64,000 bases of DNA from Pseudomonas knackmussii B13 (GCF_000689415.1 NZ_HG322950.1:5711501-5775500), one strand, 5' to 3'. Positions 1 through 9,860 are shown, numbered from the stretch's first letter. Program-made: numbers and translations. Notes: a model not told the origin generated them from the sequence alone.

Positions 1-1111
1 TGTCGAACTTGGTCTCTTCGTGCTCGACGCGGTAGGGCTTGGCCTGGGTGGTCGGGTTCACCGAGATCACGCCGCAGTACTCGGGCATGTGCTTGGCGAA
101 CTCGGCGGTGCCGATCTGCGTGGCGGTATCGATGATGTCCTGCTTGTGGCTGGCGATCAGCGGGCGCAGGACCAGGGTGTCGGTCACCCGGTCGATCACC
201 GAGAGGTTCGGCAGGGTCTGGCTGGAGACCTGGGAAATCGCCTCGCCGGTGACCAGCGCGTTCAGCTCCAGGCGCTCGGCCACACGGCTGGCAGCGCGCA
301 GCATCATGCGCTTCAGGGTCACGCCCATGTAGCTGTCGTCGACCTTGGTGAGAATCTCGCCGACCACTTCCTCGAAGGGCACGCTGACGAAGAGCACGCG
401 CTGCGAACGGCCGTACTTCTCCCACAGGTAGTGGGCGACTTCCATCACGCCCAGCTCGTGGGCGCGGCCGCCGAGGTTGAAGAACACGAAGTGGCTGATC
501 AGCCCGCGGCGCATCATCTGGTAGGCGGCGACGGTGGAGTCGAAGCCACCCGACATCAGCACCAGCACCTGCTCCAGGGCGCCGAGCGGATAACCGCCGA
601 TGCCATTGTGCTGGGCGTGGATGACGTACAGGCGGTCGTGGCGGATTTCCACGCGCACTTCCACTTCCGGGTTCTTCAGCGATACGCCGGCCGCACCGCA
701 GTGCTGGCGCAGGCCGCCGCCGACATAACGCTCGACGTCGATGGAAGTGAAGCTGTGATGGCCGGCGCGCTTGCAGCGCATCGAGAAGATCTTGCCCTGC
801 AGCTTGTCGCCGAAGTGCGCCTTGCACTTCTCGAGGATGTCGTCGAAGTCGCCCAGCGGGTATTCGTGCACTTCCAGGAAGTGGCCGATGCCCGGCACGC
901 AAGTCAGGCGCTCGATCATCTCGCGCAGGACTTTGGGCTCGGTGACCTTGGTCTCGACGTCCAGGTTGTCCCATTCGCCCTCGACCCGCAGCTCCGGATC
1001 CAGGTCGCGCAGCACGGTGCGAATGTTCTTGGCCAGCTGGCGGATAAAGCGCTTGCGCACCGGCCGGCTCTTGATGGTGATTTCCTGGAAGACCTTGACG
1101 ATGAGTTTCAT
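1..1111 (-). CDS. thiI: ThiI, tRNA 4-thiouridine synthetase / thiamine thiazole sulfur carrier (3' end outside window)
   Basis: ThiI adenylates U8 of tRNA and transfers sulfur to make 4-thiouridine; in many bacteria it also supplies sulfur for the thiamine thiazole. The 370 codons seen hold the N-terminal ferredoxin-like and THUMP region and the PP-loop ATP pyrophosphatase motif SGGFDST at about residue 185. The Cys in MPEYCGVIS, which in E. coli pairs with the rhodanese-domain Cys, is near the visible end. The C-terminal rhodanese-like domain (family length about 484) lies beyond base 1. The start MKLIVKVFQEI is the usual one. It is divergent from glnA, as in P. aeruginosa. Confidence 0.95.
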   Translation of the reverse strand, partial: MKLIVKVFQEITIKSRPVRKRFIRQLAKNIRTVLRDLDPELRVEGEWDNLDVETKVTEPKVLREMIERLTCVPGIGHFLEVHEYPLGDFDDILEKCKAHFGDKLQGKIFSMRCKRAGHHSFTSIDVERYVGGGLRQHCGAAGVSLKNPEVEVRVEIRHDRLYVIHAQHNGIGGYPLGALEQVLVLMSGGFDSTVAAYQMMRRGLISHFVFFNLGGRAHELGVMEVAHYLWEKYGRSQRVLFVSVPFEEVVGEILTKVDDSYMGVTLKRMMLRAASRVAERLELNALVTGEAISQVSSQTLPNLSVIDRVTDTLVLRPLIASHKQDIIDTATQIGTAEFAKHMPEYCGVISVNPTTQAKPYRVEHEETKFD

Positions 1112-1240
1112 GCGTGAAAAGGCGCAAGCCCGAAGGGACGAAAAAAAGGGGCGGAATTATACTCGAAATTGCTCAAGACTTGAGCAAATTCCCGCAGATT
1201 CTTTTTGGTGCACCAAAATCGATCTTGCGCACCATGGCAG

Positions 1241-1257
1241 AGCACCATACTGGTGCA
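1241..1257 (+). promoter_or_regulatory. NtrC enhancer site upstream of glnA
   Basis: AGCACCATACTGGTGCA matches the NtrC dyad consensus (TGCACYA-N3-TGGTGCA) at 16 of 17 positions. It sits about 100-115 bp upstream of the predicted sigma-54 start site, the usual enhancer distance. Weaker half-sites (TTGGTGCACCAA at 1204-1215 and GCGCACCATGG at about 1228-1238) lie next to it and may add cooperativity. Confidence 0.85.
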
Positions 1258-1329
1258 ACATTCGCGCAATAATCTCCGCCCCGCCCGCGAAAACCCTCGC
1301 CAGACGGGCCTCTACCCAAAAACGAGCAC

Positions 1330-1345
1330 TGGCACGCAACTTGCT
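1330..1345 (+). promoter_or_regulatory. Sigma-54 (-24/-12) promoter of glnA
   Basis: TGGCAC-N5-TTGCT fits the RpoN consensus, with GG and GC ten bases apart. Transcription would start near 1356, giving a leader of about 88 nt with a strong ribosome site (ctggaggac) before the glnA ATG. With the NtrC site upstream this is the expected nitrogen-limitation promoter. Confidence 0.9.
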
Positions 1346-1443
1346 CCCTTGTGAGGCAGGTTGCCCTGACGGAGTATTCCGGCCGGCATCACCCGACACT
1401 GGGGCACAGAAGTTCCCAGCTCTAATCCCTCCTGGAGGACAGC

Positions 1444-2853
1444 ATGTCGTACAAGTCGCACCAACTGATCAAAGACCATGACGTGAAGTGGGTAGACCTG
1501 CGCTTCACCGATACCAAAGGCAAGCAGCAACACGTCACCATGCCGGCCCGCGACGCGCTGGACGATGACTTCTTCGAAGTCGGCAAGATGTTCGACGGTT
1601 CCTCCATCGCCGGCTGGAAAGGCATCGAAGCCTCCGACATGATCCTGCTGCCGGACGACACCACCGCCGTCCTGGACCCGTTCACCGAAGAGCCGACCCT
1701 GATCCTGGTCTGCGACATCATCGAGCCGAGCACCATGCAAGGCTACGAGCGCGACCCGCGCAACATCGCCAAGCGCGCCGAGGAATACCTGAAGTCCACC
1801 GGTATCGGTGACACCGTATTCGTCGGCCCGGAGCCGGAGTTCTTCATCTTCGACGAAGTGAAGTTCAAGTCCGACATCTCCGGCTCGATGTTCAAGATCT
1901 TCTCCGAGCAGGCTTCCTGGAACACCGACGCCGACATCGAAACCGGCAACAAAGGCCACCGTCCGGGCGTCAAAGGCGGCTACTTCCCGGTACCGCCGGT
2001 CGACCACGACCACGAAATCCGTACCGCCATGTGCAACGCCCTGGAAGAAATGGGCCTGGTGGTCGAAGTTCACCACCACGAAGTTGCCACCGCCGGCCAG
2101 AACGAAATCGGCGTGAAGTTCAACACCCTGGTCGCCAAGGCTGACGAAGTTCAGACCCTGAAGTACTGCGTGCACAACGTTGCCGACGCGTACGGCAAGA
2201 CCGTGACCTTCATGCCGAAGCCGCTGTACGGCGACAACGGCTCGGGCATGCACGTACACATGTCCATCTCCAAAGATGGCAAGAACACCTTCGCTGGCGA
2301 AGGCTATGCCGGCCTGTCCGATACCGCCCTGTACTTCATCGGCGGCATCATCAAGCACGGCAAGGCCCTGAACGGCTTCACCAACCCGTCGACCAACTCC
2401 TACAAGCGTCTGGTCCCGGGCTTCGAAGCTCCGGTAATGCTGGCCTACTCCGCCCGCAACCGTTCCGCCTCGATCCGTATCCCGTACGTTTCCAGCCCGA
2501 AAGCCCGCCGTATCGAAGCGCGCTTCCCGGACCCGGCTGCCAACCCCTACCTGGCCTTCGCTGCCCTGCTGATGGCCGGCCTGGACGGTATCCAGAACAA
2601 GATTCACCCCGGCGATGCCGCCGACAAGAACCTGTACGACCTGCCGCCGGAAGAGGCGAAAGAGATCCCGCAGGTTTGCGGCAGCCTGAAAGAGGCGCTG
2701 GAAGAACTCGACAAGGGCCGCGCGTTCCTAACCAAGGGCGGCGTGTTCACCGACGAGTTCATCGATGCCTACATCGAGCTGAAGTCGGAAGAAGAGATCA
2801 AGGTGCGCACCTTCGTGCACCCGCTGGAATACGACCTGTACTACAGCGTGTAA
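1444..2853 (+). CDS. glnA: Glutamine synthetase type I (GS-I beta)
   Basis: Condenses glutamate and ammonia with ATP to glutamine; cytoplasmic dodecamer and main ammonia-assimilation enzyme. The 469-residue length is typical. Visible signatures are MFDGSSIAGW near residue 50, the metal-binding EPEFFIFD, NGSGMHVHMS, the ATP-binding NPSTNSYKRLVPG and NRSASIRIP. Tyr398 in KNLYDLPPEE is the adenylylation site of the beta subtype, so control by GlnE is expected. The gene stands alone with its own sigma-54/NtrC promoter and ends at a strong terminator. Confidence 0.99.
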   Translation: MSYKSHQLIKDHDVKWVDLRFTDTKGKQQHVTMPARDALDDDFFEVGKMFDGSSIAGWKGIEASDMILLPDDTTAVLDPFTEEPTLILVCDIIEPSTMQGYERDPRNIAKRAEEYLKSTGIGDTVFVGPEPEFFIFDEVKFKSDISGSMFKIFSEQASWNTDADIETGNKGHRPGVKGGYFPVPPVDHDHEIRTAMCNALEEMGLVVEVHHHEVATAGQNEIGVKFNTLVAKADEVQTLKYCVHNVADAYGKTVTFMPKPLYGDNGSGMHVHMSISKDGKNTFAGEGYAGLSDTALYFIGGIIKHGKALNGFTNPSTNSYKRLVPGFEAPVMLAYSARNRSASIRIPYVSSPKARRIEARFPDPAANPYLAFAALLMAGLDGIQNKIHPGDAADKNLYDLPPEEAKEIPQVCGSLKEALEELDKGRAFLTKGGVFTDEFIDAYIELKSEEEIKVRTFVHPLEYDLYYSV

Positions 2854-2885
2854 TCCGCGAAGACCAATAATCAGCTGCACCATTA

Positions 2886-2910
2886 AGGCCTCCCTCGGGA
2901 GGCCTTTTTT
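2886..2910 (+). terminator. Rho-independent terminator of glnA
   Basis: A perfect 9-bp stem (AAGGCCTCC / GGAGGCCTT) with a short CTCG loop is followed directly by a run of six T. It lies 33 bp after the glnA stop codon. Confidence 0.9.
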
Positions 2911-2931
2911 ATGCCTGCGCTTCCTGTTCCG

Positions 2932-3693
2932 TCAGAGCGGTTCGACCAGGTCTTCGATGCGCGCCAGCGGCTTCACCTGGGCGCCGCCTTCGGCCGAAAT
3001 CTGCCCATGTACCCGGCAGCCCTCGATGATCCGAAGGCTGCTCGCACTGATCCGGGTCGGCACCTGCGGCGCGCCTATCACGCATTCGCGCGCCAGGCTC
3101 AGGTTGCGCCCGACCATCAAAGGTCCGGCCACCCGCGAGCGCCGGCCGACCCGTACAGAGCCGCGGGCGATGATGGCGCCGGCGACTTCCGCGCCCTCGT
3201 CCATCCACACGCCGCCTTCCACCTGCACCGAACCGCGCACCGTGGAATAGCGCCCCAGATAGAGGTCGCCATGTACCTGCAGGTCGCCGTTCACGCAATC
3301 GCCGGCGGCCACGCGATACTCGCCCTCCTCCACGTGACGCCCGGCGGAACTCACCGCGGCCACGCCCAGCGGCGCCCGCGAGCAATCGCCGAAGCGGATC
3401 TCGTTGGCGCTCAGGCTCCAGAAGCGCAGCGGCGGGCGCACCCGCAGCAGCCCGCTGATTTCCACGGCGCCATGCACCTGGCGATCGGCCGGGTGCAGCC
3501 CCAGCGGCAGGGAGAGCAGATTATCCGGCGGCATTGCGCGCTGCGGCTCGGACGCCGCCGTCACCTCAGGCAGCGGCCTCACCGGCATCTCGTGCAGGGC
3601 CGGCGGCTCAGGCAGCGCCAGCGCCGGACGCGGCAGCAACCTGGGCAAGGCCATCAGCAGCAGGCAGACGGCCAGAACTAAAAGCGCGGTCAT
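2932..3693 (-). CDS. Membrane-anchored bactofilin-like (polymer-forming) protein
   Basis: 253 residues. The N-terminus MTALLVLAVCLLLMALPRLL is one hydrophobic segment, followed by a Pro-rich linker. From about residue 70 onward come short repeats with the periodicity of a right-handed beta helix (for example GDLQVHGDLYLGRYSTVRGSVQVEGG and GSVRVGRRSRVAGPLMVG), as in bactofilin or DUF583-type polymer-forming proteins. A longer reading from 3765 exists, but 3693 has a good ribosome site (gggaggag). It converges on glnA. It occupies the place of PA5120 in PAO1; its function there is not known to me. Confidence 0.7.
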   Translation of the reverse strand: MTALLVLAVCLLLMALPRLLPRPALALPEPPALHEMPVRPLPEVTAASEPQRAMPPDNLLSLPLGLHPADRQVHGAVEISGLLRVRPPLRFWSLSANEIRFGDCSRAPLGVAAVSSAGRHVEEGEYRVAAGDCVNGDLQVHGDLYLGRYSTVRGSVQVEGGVWMDEGAEVAGAIIARGSVRVGRRSRVAGPLMVGRNLSLARECVIGAPQVPTRISASSLRIIEGCRVHGQISAEGGAQVKPLARIEDLVEPL

Positions 3694-4021
3694 GGGGCGC
3701 TCCTCCCTCTTCAAAGCAAGCCTGCCCCGGCTTTCTCGCGTGCGGCCCGGCAGGGGCGGCGACAATCCGGGGCGGCGGATTCATTCATTGCCGGAGGCGC
3801 GTCCTTTGACCGCATCCGAGTGGGGGTAGGCCTATTCGATACCACCAGGGCCGTATCCCCATTGACATCTGTCAGACATTTCTCCGATCCGCTGCCTCTG
3901 ACCCTTCATCGGCTGCGGACACTGTTAACCCTTGCGCAAAGACGCCAAGCCGAGCGCGTTTCACTTGCCTCCCGACGTGCGCGATGCAAGGCTTAGCGCA
4001 TCGTTTCCCGGGAGACCGCGC
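3694..4021. other. Intergenic region between the bactofilin-like gene and the DUF4124 pair
   Basis: 328 bp between divergent genes, so it should hold both promoters. No strong -35/-10 pair, dyad or RNA hairpin is convincing. A TTGACA at 3862-3867 lacks a good -10 at the right distance. Confidence 0.4.
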
Positions 4022-4564
4022 ATGCGCGTGCCAGTCCTCTGCCTGATGCTCGCCGTGGCCGGCTCGGCCAGCGCGCAGATCTATTCCTACACCGACGCCA
4101 ACGGCAAGACCGTCTACACCAACCAGCCGCCTGCCAACGTAGGCGCCAAACCGGTGCAACTGCCGCCGACCAACAGCATCGGCCCGCAGAAGCCGGTCGC
4201 CAGCCCAGGCAACGGCGCCGGCAACCCGAGCGCACCCTACGCCATCCTGGCCATCGGCAACCTGCCCGACGAAGAGGCCATGCGCGCAAACAACGGGACT
4301 TTCGACATCGAAGTGATCATCCAGCCGCAACTGGCACCGGGGAGCAGCCTGCAACTGCGCCTGGACGGCCAGCCTTACGGCGCGCCGAGCACTTCCACGC
4401 ACTTCACCTTGGATAACATCGACCGCGGCGACCACAGCCTGTCGGTCGACGTGCTGATGGGCGATCGCGTGGTGCAGTCCAGCGCCCCGGCCAACTTCAC
4501 CATCCAGCGCATCAGCACCAACAGCCCGGCGCGCACCAAGCCGACGCCGAGGGCGGGCGGTTGA
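4022..4564 (+). CDS. Periplasmic DUF4124-domain protein
   Basis: 180 residues. A signal peptide (MRVPVLCLMLAVAGSASA, cleavage likely before QIYSYT) is followed by the DUF4124 motif IYSYTDANGKTVYTNQPPAN. A C-terminal beta-rich half (about residues 80-170) ends in an immunoglobulin-like strand pattern (LDGQPYGAPSTSTHFTL.NIDRGDHSLSVDV). The start at 4022 rather than the longer reading from 3932 is chosen because it begins the signal peptide after gggaga. The next gene overlaps it by one base (TGATG) and is a paralogue, so the pair is a duplicated two-gene operon. Function unknown. Confidence 0.8.
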   Translation: MRVPVLCLMLAVAGSASAQIYSYTDANGKTVYTNQPPANVGAKPVQLPPTNSIGPQKPVASPGNGAGNPSAPYAILAIGNLPDEEAMRANNGTFDIEVIIQPQLAPGSSLQLRLDGQPYGAPSTSTHFTLDNIDRGDHSLSVDVLMGDRVVQSSAPANFTIQRISTNSPARTKPTPRAGG

Positions 4565-5115
4565 TGAGACACCTGATCTGCGGCCTGCTGCTCCTGGCCA
4601 GCTTCGGCACGAGCGCGGAGGTTTATACCTACATCGATCACGATGGCAACCGGGTCTTCACCGACCAGCCGACGCGCGGTAATGCCCAGCGTCTGAATCT
4701 GGCGCCCCCCAATGCCATGCCGAAGATGCCCGCCCCGCTCTACGCGCCCGCCGCCCCCGCGGAAGCGCCGGCGCCGCCGCTCTACCAGGTGCTGCGCATC
4801 CTGGTGCCGGAGCCCGACGCGACCATCCGCGCCAACGACGGCGAGCTGATCGTCAGCATCTCAAGCGACCCCAACCTGCTGCCCGGGCACTTCTACCGGC
4901 TCTACCTCGACGGCGTGCCGGTCGGAAAGCCCAGCCACAGTCCGGTCTTCCCGCTCCACAACCTGGATCGCGGCACCCACCAGTTGTCTGTGGAAATCCT
5001 CGACCAACGCGGCCAGACCCTCGAACAGACGCCGAACCAGCCCTTCCACATGGTCCGTGTTTCCGTCGCCGACAATCCGCCGAGCCCGGCGCCCTTGGTC
5101 GCGACCCACCCCTGA
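4564..5115 (+). CDS. Periplasmic DUF4124-domain protein, paralogue of the preceding gene
   Basis: 183 residues with a signal peptide (RHLICGLLLLASFGTSA) and the motif VYTYIDHDGNRVFTDQPTRGNAQ. The C-terminal half parallels the upstream protein (LYLDGVPVGKPSHSPVFPLHNLDRGTHQLSVEI). Translation is coupled to the upstream gene through a one-base overlap. It lies directly before ntrB but is separated from it by about 190 bp with its own promoter signals. Likely an envelope protein; no enzymatic motif is visible. Confidence 0.8.
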   Translation: MRHLICGLLLLASFGTSAEVYTYIDHDGNRVFTDQPTRGNAQRLNLAPPNAMPKMPAPLYAPAAPAEAPAPPLYQVLRILVPEPDATIRANDGELIVSISSDPNLLPGHFYRLYLDGVPVGKPSHSPVFPLHNLDRGTHQLSVEILDQRGQTLEQTPNQPFHMVRVSVADNPPSPAPLVATHP

Positions 5116-5124
5116 GCGAAGTCG

Positions 5125-5141
5125 CGCACCATATTGGTGCT
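5125..5141 (+). promoter_or_regulatory. NtrC-type dyad upstream of ntrB
   Basis: CGCACCATATTGGTGCT is a near-perfect NtrC dyad (GCACCA-N3-TGGTGC), just after the DUF4124 stop and about 165 bp before ntrB. It suggests that NtrC controls its own operon, by activation or repression. Confidence 0.75.
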
Positions 5142-5257
5142 TTAGCCTGCACCACTTTCTATACTCTCCCCATTTCAGGTCACGCCAGGCGCGCAGCATC
5201 CCGCCACTTTCGCCATATTTCCGCGCAATACGCCGCACGGCGCGACTTTTCAGGGCT

Positions 5258-5273
5258 TGGTTTGCTTTTTGCA
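5258..5273 (+). promoter_or_regulatory. Candidate sigma-54 promoter of ntrBC
   Basis: TTGG-N10-GC (ttggtttgctttttgca) has the invariant GG and GC at the right spacing and a T-rich -12 side. The start site would be near 5284, 23 nt before the ntrB ATG. It agrees less well with consensus than the glnA promoter (TTGGTTT rather than TTGGCAC), so a sigma-70 promoter nearby is possible instead. Confidence 0.45.
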
Positions 5274-5306
5274 TTTCCCTGCACAACCTTGGAACCTCTG
5301 TCCGCC

Positions 5307-6383
5307 ATGCCAACAGAATCCCAGCTCCGACTGCTCCTCGATAACCTCACCACGGCGGTGATTCTGCTCAACGCGGAACTGCGCCTGGAATACATGAACC
5401 CGGCCGCCGAGATGCTCCTGGCCGTCAGCGGGCAACGCAGCCACGGGCAGTTCATCAGCGAGCTCTTCACCGAGTCGCAGGAAGCCCTGCAATCGCTGCG
5501 GCAGGCGGTGGAAGAAGCCCACCCCTTCACCAAGCGCGAAGCGACCCTGACCTCCATCACCGGCCAGAGCATCACCGTCGACTACGCGGTGACGCCCATC
5601 CTCAGCCGCCGCGAAACCCTGCTGCTGCTCGAAGTGCATCCGCGCGACCGGCTGATGCGCATCACCAAGGAAGAGGCGCAGCTGTCCAAGCAGGAAACCA
5701 CCAAACTGCTGGTGCGCGGCCTGGCCCACGAGATCAAGAACCCCCTGGGCGGCATCCGCGGCGCGGCCCAGCTGTTGTCCCGCGAGTTGCCCGACGAGGC
5801 GCTGAAGGACTACACCAACGTCATCATCGAAGAAGCCGACCGCCTGCGAAACCTGGTGGACCGCATGCTCGGCTCGAACAAGCTGCCGTCGCTGTCGGTG
5901 ACCAACATCCACGAGGTGCTGGAGCGCGTCTGCAGCCTGGTGGATGCCGAGACCCAGGGCAGCATTCCACTGATCCGCGACTATGACCCGAGCATTCCCG
6001 ACCTGCTGCTCGACCGCGAGCAGATGATCCAGGCGGTGCTCAACATCGTGCGCAACGCCATGCAGGCCGTTTCCTCGCAGAACGAGCTCAAGCTCGGCCG
6101 CATCACCCTGCGCACCCGTACCCTGCGCCAGTTCACCATCGGCCACACGCGCCACCGCCTGGTGTGCAAGGTCGAGATCATCGACAACGGCCCGGGCATC
6201 CCGGCCGAGCTGCAGGACACCATCTTCTATCCCATGGTCAGCGGTCGCCCGGACGGTACCGGGCTGGGGCTGGCCATCACCCAGAACATCATCAGCCAGC
6301 ACCAGGGGTTGGTCGAATGCGAGAGCCATCCCGGGCATACCGTGTTCAGTCTGTTCCTGCCCCTGGAACAAGGAGTGCATTGA
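5307..6383 (+). CDS. ntrB: Nitrogen regulation sensor kinase NtrB (GlnL)
   Basis: Cytoplasmic histidine kinase/phosphatase acting on NtrC under control of PII. 358 residues. An N-terminal PAS domain (about 8-115) has no membrane segment. The H-box LVRGLAHEIKNPLGG contains phospho-accepting His141. An N-box (LNIVRNAMQAV) and G-boxes (DNGPGIP, GTGLGLAITQN) complete the GHKL ATPase. The ATG at 5307 is preferred over 5262, which would place the start inside the putative promoter. ntrC follows after 3 bp. Confidence 0.97.
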   Translation: MPTESQLRLLLDNLTTAVILLNAELRLEYMNPAAEMLLAVSGQRSHGQFISELFTESQEALQSLRQAVEEAHPFTKREATLTSITGQSITVDYAVTPILSRRETLLLLEVHPRDRLMRITKEEAQLSKQETTKLLVRGLAHEIKNPLGGIRGAAQLLSRELPDEALKDYTNVIIEEADRLRNLVDRMLGSNKLPSLSVTNIHEVLERVCSLVDAETQGSIPLIRDYDPSIPDLLLDREQMIQAVLNIVRNAMQAVSSQNELKLGRITLRTRTLRQFTIGHTRHRLVCKVEIIDNGPGIPAELQDTIFYPMVSGRPDGTGLGLAITQNIISQHQGLVECESHPGHTVFSLFLPLEQGVH

Positions 6384-6386
6384 CCC

Positions 6387-7817
<1,431 letters not shown>

Positions 7818-7835
7818 AGCGCCACCAGAACAGCG

Positions 7836-7857
7836 AAGGGGCCTGCGGGCTCCTTTT
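7836..7857 (+). terminator. Terminator of ntrBC
   Basis: Hairpin AAGGGGCC / GGCTCCTT (one G-T pair) with a TGCG loop, followed by TTTTA, 19 bp after the ntrC stop. Confidence 0.75.
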
Positions 7858-8551
7858 ATGCCTGCAGGAGCGGCAGCACCGCGCGTCTCTCGCTCCTGCT
7901 GTTAGTCTTCCAGAGAAACATCCGCGCACTCCGGACTGCCCCTTACAGGAGGCCGAGCAAAGCCCACGCAGAGGAGGTCATGCGACATGGATGTCGCAAG
8001 AGCCGTCGTGAGTACAGGGACGTGCTCTCGACGGCGGGCCTCCGGGTGCGTGGGAATGTGCGAGGGAAGTCCGGCTCTGCCGGACCCGTATGTCGGGGCA
8101 AGACCTTTGGTTACTTTCTGGCGTTTGAGAAAGTGACCCGCCCGAGGGGGCGGAACAAGAAACATCCGAACACGCCAAAGCGGCGCGCTACACCGAACCA
8201 AAGTTTCTGGGTGACTCGCTCCGCTCGCCCTTCGGGCCGCGCTAAAGCGCGTTCAGCGCAAGCGCTGTCCCGCGTTCGCGGGGACGACGGCGGTGGAAGC
8301 GAAGTGCGGGGCCGGGTCGAAAGCAAGGCTATTGCGCAGATACCCCCAGAACCTGTGGACAACCCTGTGAACAGCGCGGGGAACGATCGCCCCGCAGCCC
8401 TGCAGCGGCGGGCTTCGGCGCTGTGACGGATTTCTGTGCAAAGCCACATGCCCTTGCCCACAACAACTGTGCGCCCGCCTGTGGACAACCTTGGGATGGA
8501 TGGCTGCAGCGCAGGCCCGGCCAGCGCTACAGCGGACTGATCAATCCGTAC
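7858..8551. other. 694-bp intergenic region with repeat-like, palindrome-rich sequence
   Basis: No convincing gene: the overlapping reading frames on both strands are Arg/Pro/Ser-rich and lack good starts. From about 8105 to 8300 the sequence is crowded with short palindromes (tttctggcgtttgagaaagt, cgcccgagggggcgg, ctaaagcgcgttcagcgcaa). This texture resembles dispersed non-coding repeats that I associate with Pseudomonas genomes. Two DnaA-box-like nonamers (TGTGGACAA) are at 8354 and 8480. Confidence 0.45.
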
Positions 8552-9013
8552 TCAGTCCATGGCGAAGCCGAGCTGGCGCCAGGCTTCGTAGACAGTCACG
8601 GCCACGCTGTTGGACAGGTTCAGGCTGCGGCTGTTGGGGCGCATCGGCAGGCGCAGGCGCTGTTCCGGCGGCAGCGCGTTGCGCACTTCCTCGGGCAGAC
8701 CTCGGCTTTCAGGGCCGAACAGGAAGGCGTCGCCACGCTGGTACTCGACCTCGTTGAACGGGTGCGAGCCTTTGGTGGTGAAGGCGAACAGGCGCGGGTG
8801 GCCGAGGCTTTCCAGGCAGCTCTGCAGATCGGCGTAGCGCTTCACCTGGGCGTACTCGTGGTAGTCCAGCCCGGCGCGGCGCAGGCGCTTGTCGTCCAGC
8901 TCGAAGCCCAGCGGCTCGATCAGGTGCAGGCTGCAGCCGGAATTGGCGCAGAGCCTGATAATGTTGCCGGTATTCGGCGGAATTTCCGGTTGGAAAAGGA
9001 TGACGTGGAACAT
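8552..9013 (-). CDS. trmL: tRNA (cytidine/uridine 34-2'-O)-methyltransferase TrmL
   Basis: SPOUT-class methyltransferase that 2'-O-methylates the wobble base of tRNA-Leu isoacceptors. 153 residues, a typical length. The start MFHVILFQPEIPPNTGNIIR is the family N-terminus. The trefoil-knot SAM-binding motifs are visible (FLFGPESRGLP near 97 and the C-terminal MRPNSRSLNLSNSVAV). A longer in-frame reading to 9400 has no similarity and is ignored. Divergent from the small membrane-protein gene at 9054. Confidence 0.95.
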   Translation of the reverse strand: MFHVILFQPEIPPNTGNIIRLCANSGCSLHLIEPLGFELDDKRLRRAGLDYHEYAQVKRYADLQSCLESLGHPRLFAFTTKGSHPFNEVEYQRGDAFLFGPESRGLPEEVRNALPPEQRLRLPMRPNSRSLNLSNSVAVTVYEAWRQLGFAMD

Positions 9014-9053
9014 GCAGCGCTCCGGGCCTGAGAACGGCCGGCATTCTACCCCC

Positions 9054-9470
9054 ATGGCGGAGGAAGTGCGGCCCCGTCCGTGGCTGCGCGTGATTTCGGC
9101 GCTGGCGATCGGCGGCTTGATGATCGGGCTGATGATCGGCCGCGTGCTGGGCCCGACGCCCGGCGATCCGCGCCTTCTGGGCGCGCAGGAAGAGAACGGC
9201 GATCTGGTGGTGCGCTTCGACCAGCCGGCGAACGTACGCGCCGGCCAGCTGGAAGGCGCCCTGCGCCTGCAGGTGCGTGCCAGCGGCAGCCCCGCCGAAG
9301 GCCTGATGCGCCTGGACGGCCAGCCGCTGCGTTGGCGCATCGAGCCGCACGAGTCGGAATTGTGGATAACCCTGATCGCCACGGGCGCCTTGGTCGGCAC
9401 CTGGGATAGCGAGGAAGCTCGGGGGGAATGGCGCCTGCGAATTCATCCACAGCTGCGCCCGGCGAAGTAA
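9054..9470 (+). CDS. Small single-pass membrane protein, unknown function
   Basis: 138 residues. A short basic N-terminus is followed by one hydrophobic segment (LRVISALAIGGLMIGLMIGR, residues 10-29). A soluble domain of about 105 residues is rich in beta-strand pattern (DLVVRFDQPANVRAGQLEGAL, ESELWITLIATGALVGTW). It probably faces the periplasm. No catalytic motif seen. It is divergent from trmL, the place of PA5126 in PAO1. The start at 9054 begins the basic-hydrophobic N-terminus; the longer reading from 8889 would overlap trmL. Confidence 0.6.
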   Translation: MAEEVRPRPWLRVISALAIGGLMIGLMIGRVLGPTPGDPRLLGAQEENGDLVVRFDQPANVRAGQLEGALRLQVRASGSPAEGLMRLDGQPLRWRIEPHESELWITLIATGALVGTWDSEEARGEWRLRIHPQLRPAK

Positions 9471-9475
9471 AGAAG

Positions 9476-9860
9476 GGGATTCCCCGGCCTGCCTGAACCG
9501 AGAGCCCCTGAAAGGGGCGGAGGCCGCATGGACCTCCGGGAATAAAATGGGGGTTTCCCCGGCCTGCCTGTACCAGGACCCCCGAACCGTCTGCGCCATC
9601 CACCGCCTCGATGTGCCGTGGCACGCGCCTTGTAAAAGAGGGGATTCCCGGCCTGCCTGTACCAGGGCCCCTGAACCGTCTGCGCCATCCACCGCCTCGA
9701 CGGGCCGTGGTACGCGCCTTGTAAAAGAGGGGATTCCCGGCCTGCCTGTACCAGGACCCCTGAACCGTCTGCGCCGCCGTCGGCTAGAAGAGCCGTGGCA
9801 CGCGCCATGTAAAGAGGGGATTCCCCAGCCTGCCTGTACCGAGGCCCCCGAAAGCGTTGG
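9476..9860. repeat. Tandem repeat, about 4.5 units of 87-90 bp
   Basis: Units begin with GGGATTCCCCGGCCTGCCTG or a close variant near 9476, 9551, 9641, 9730 and 9817. The three middle units are near-identical over most of their length: they share ccaggacccctgaaccgtct and end with cacgcgccttgtaaaagagg. The first and last units are shorter and share a different tail (gcccc.gaaag), as if marking array edges. Reading frames through it (for example 9547-10035) are by-products. It lies between the small membrane protein gene and the secB terminator; role unknown. Confidence 0.85.

Noticed and set aside
5250..6380. Long minus-strand frame opposite ntrB (376 codons)
   Set aside because: Mirror frame of a GC-rich gene; His/Gln/Val-rich composition, no ribosome site, and ntrB is certain.
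8354..8488. Two TGTGGACAA nonamers considered as a chromosomal origin
   Set aside because: Only two imperfect boxes, no AT-rich region and no dnaA, gidA or parAB nearby.
7902..8488. Minus-strand frames of 99 and 125 codons after ntrC
   Set aside because: Overlap each other and a plus-strand frame, low complexity, no start signal; treated as repeat-like intergenic DNA.
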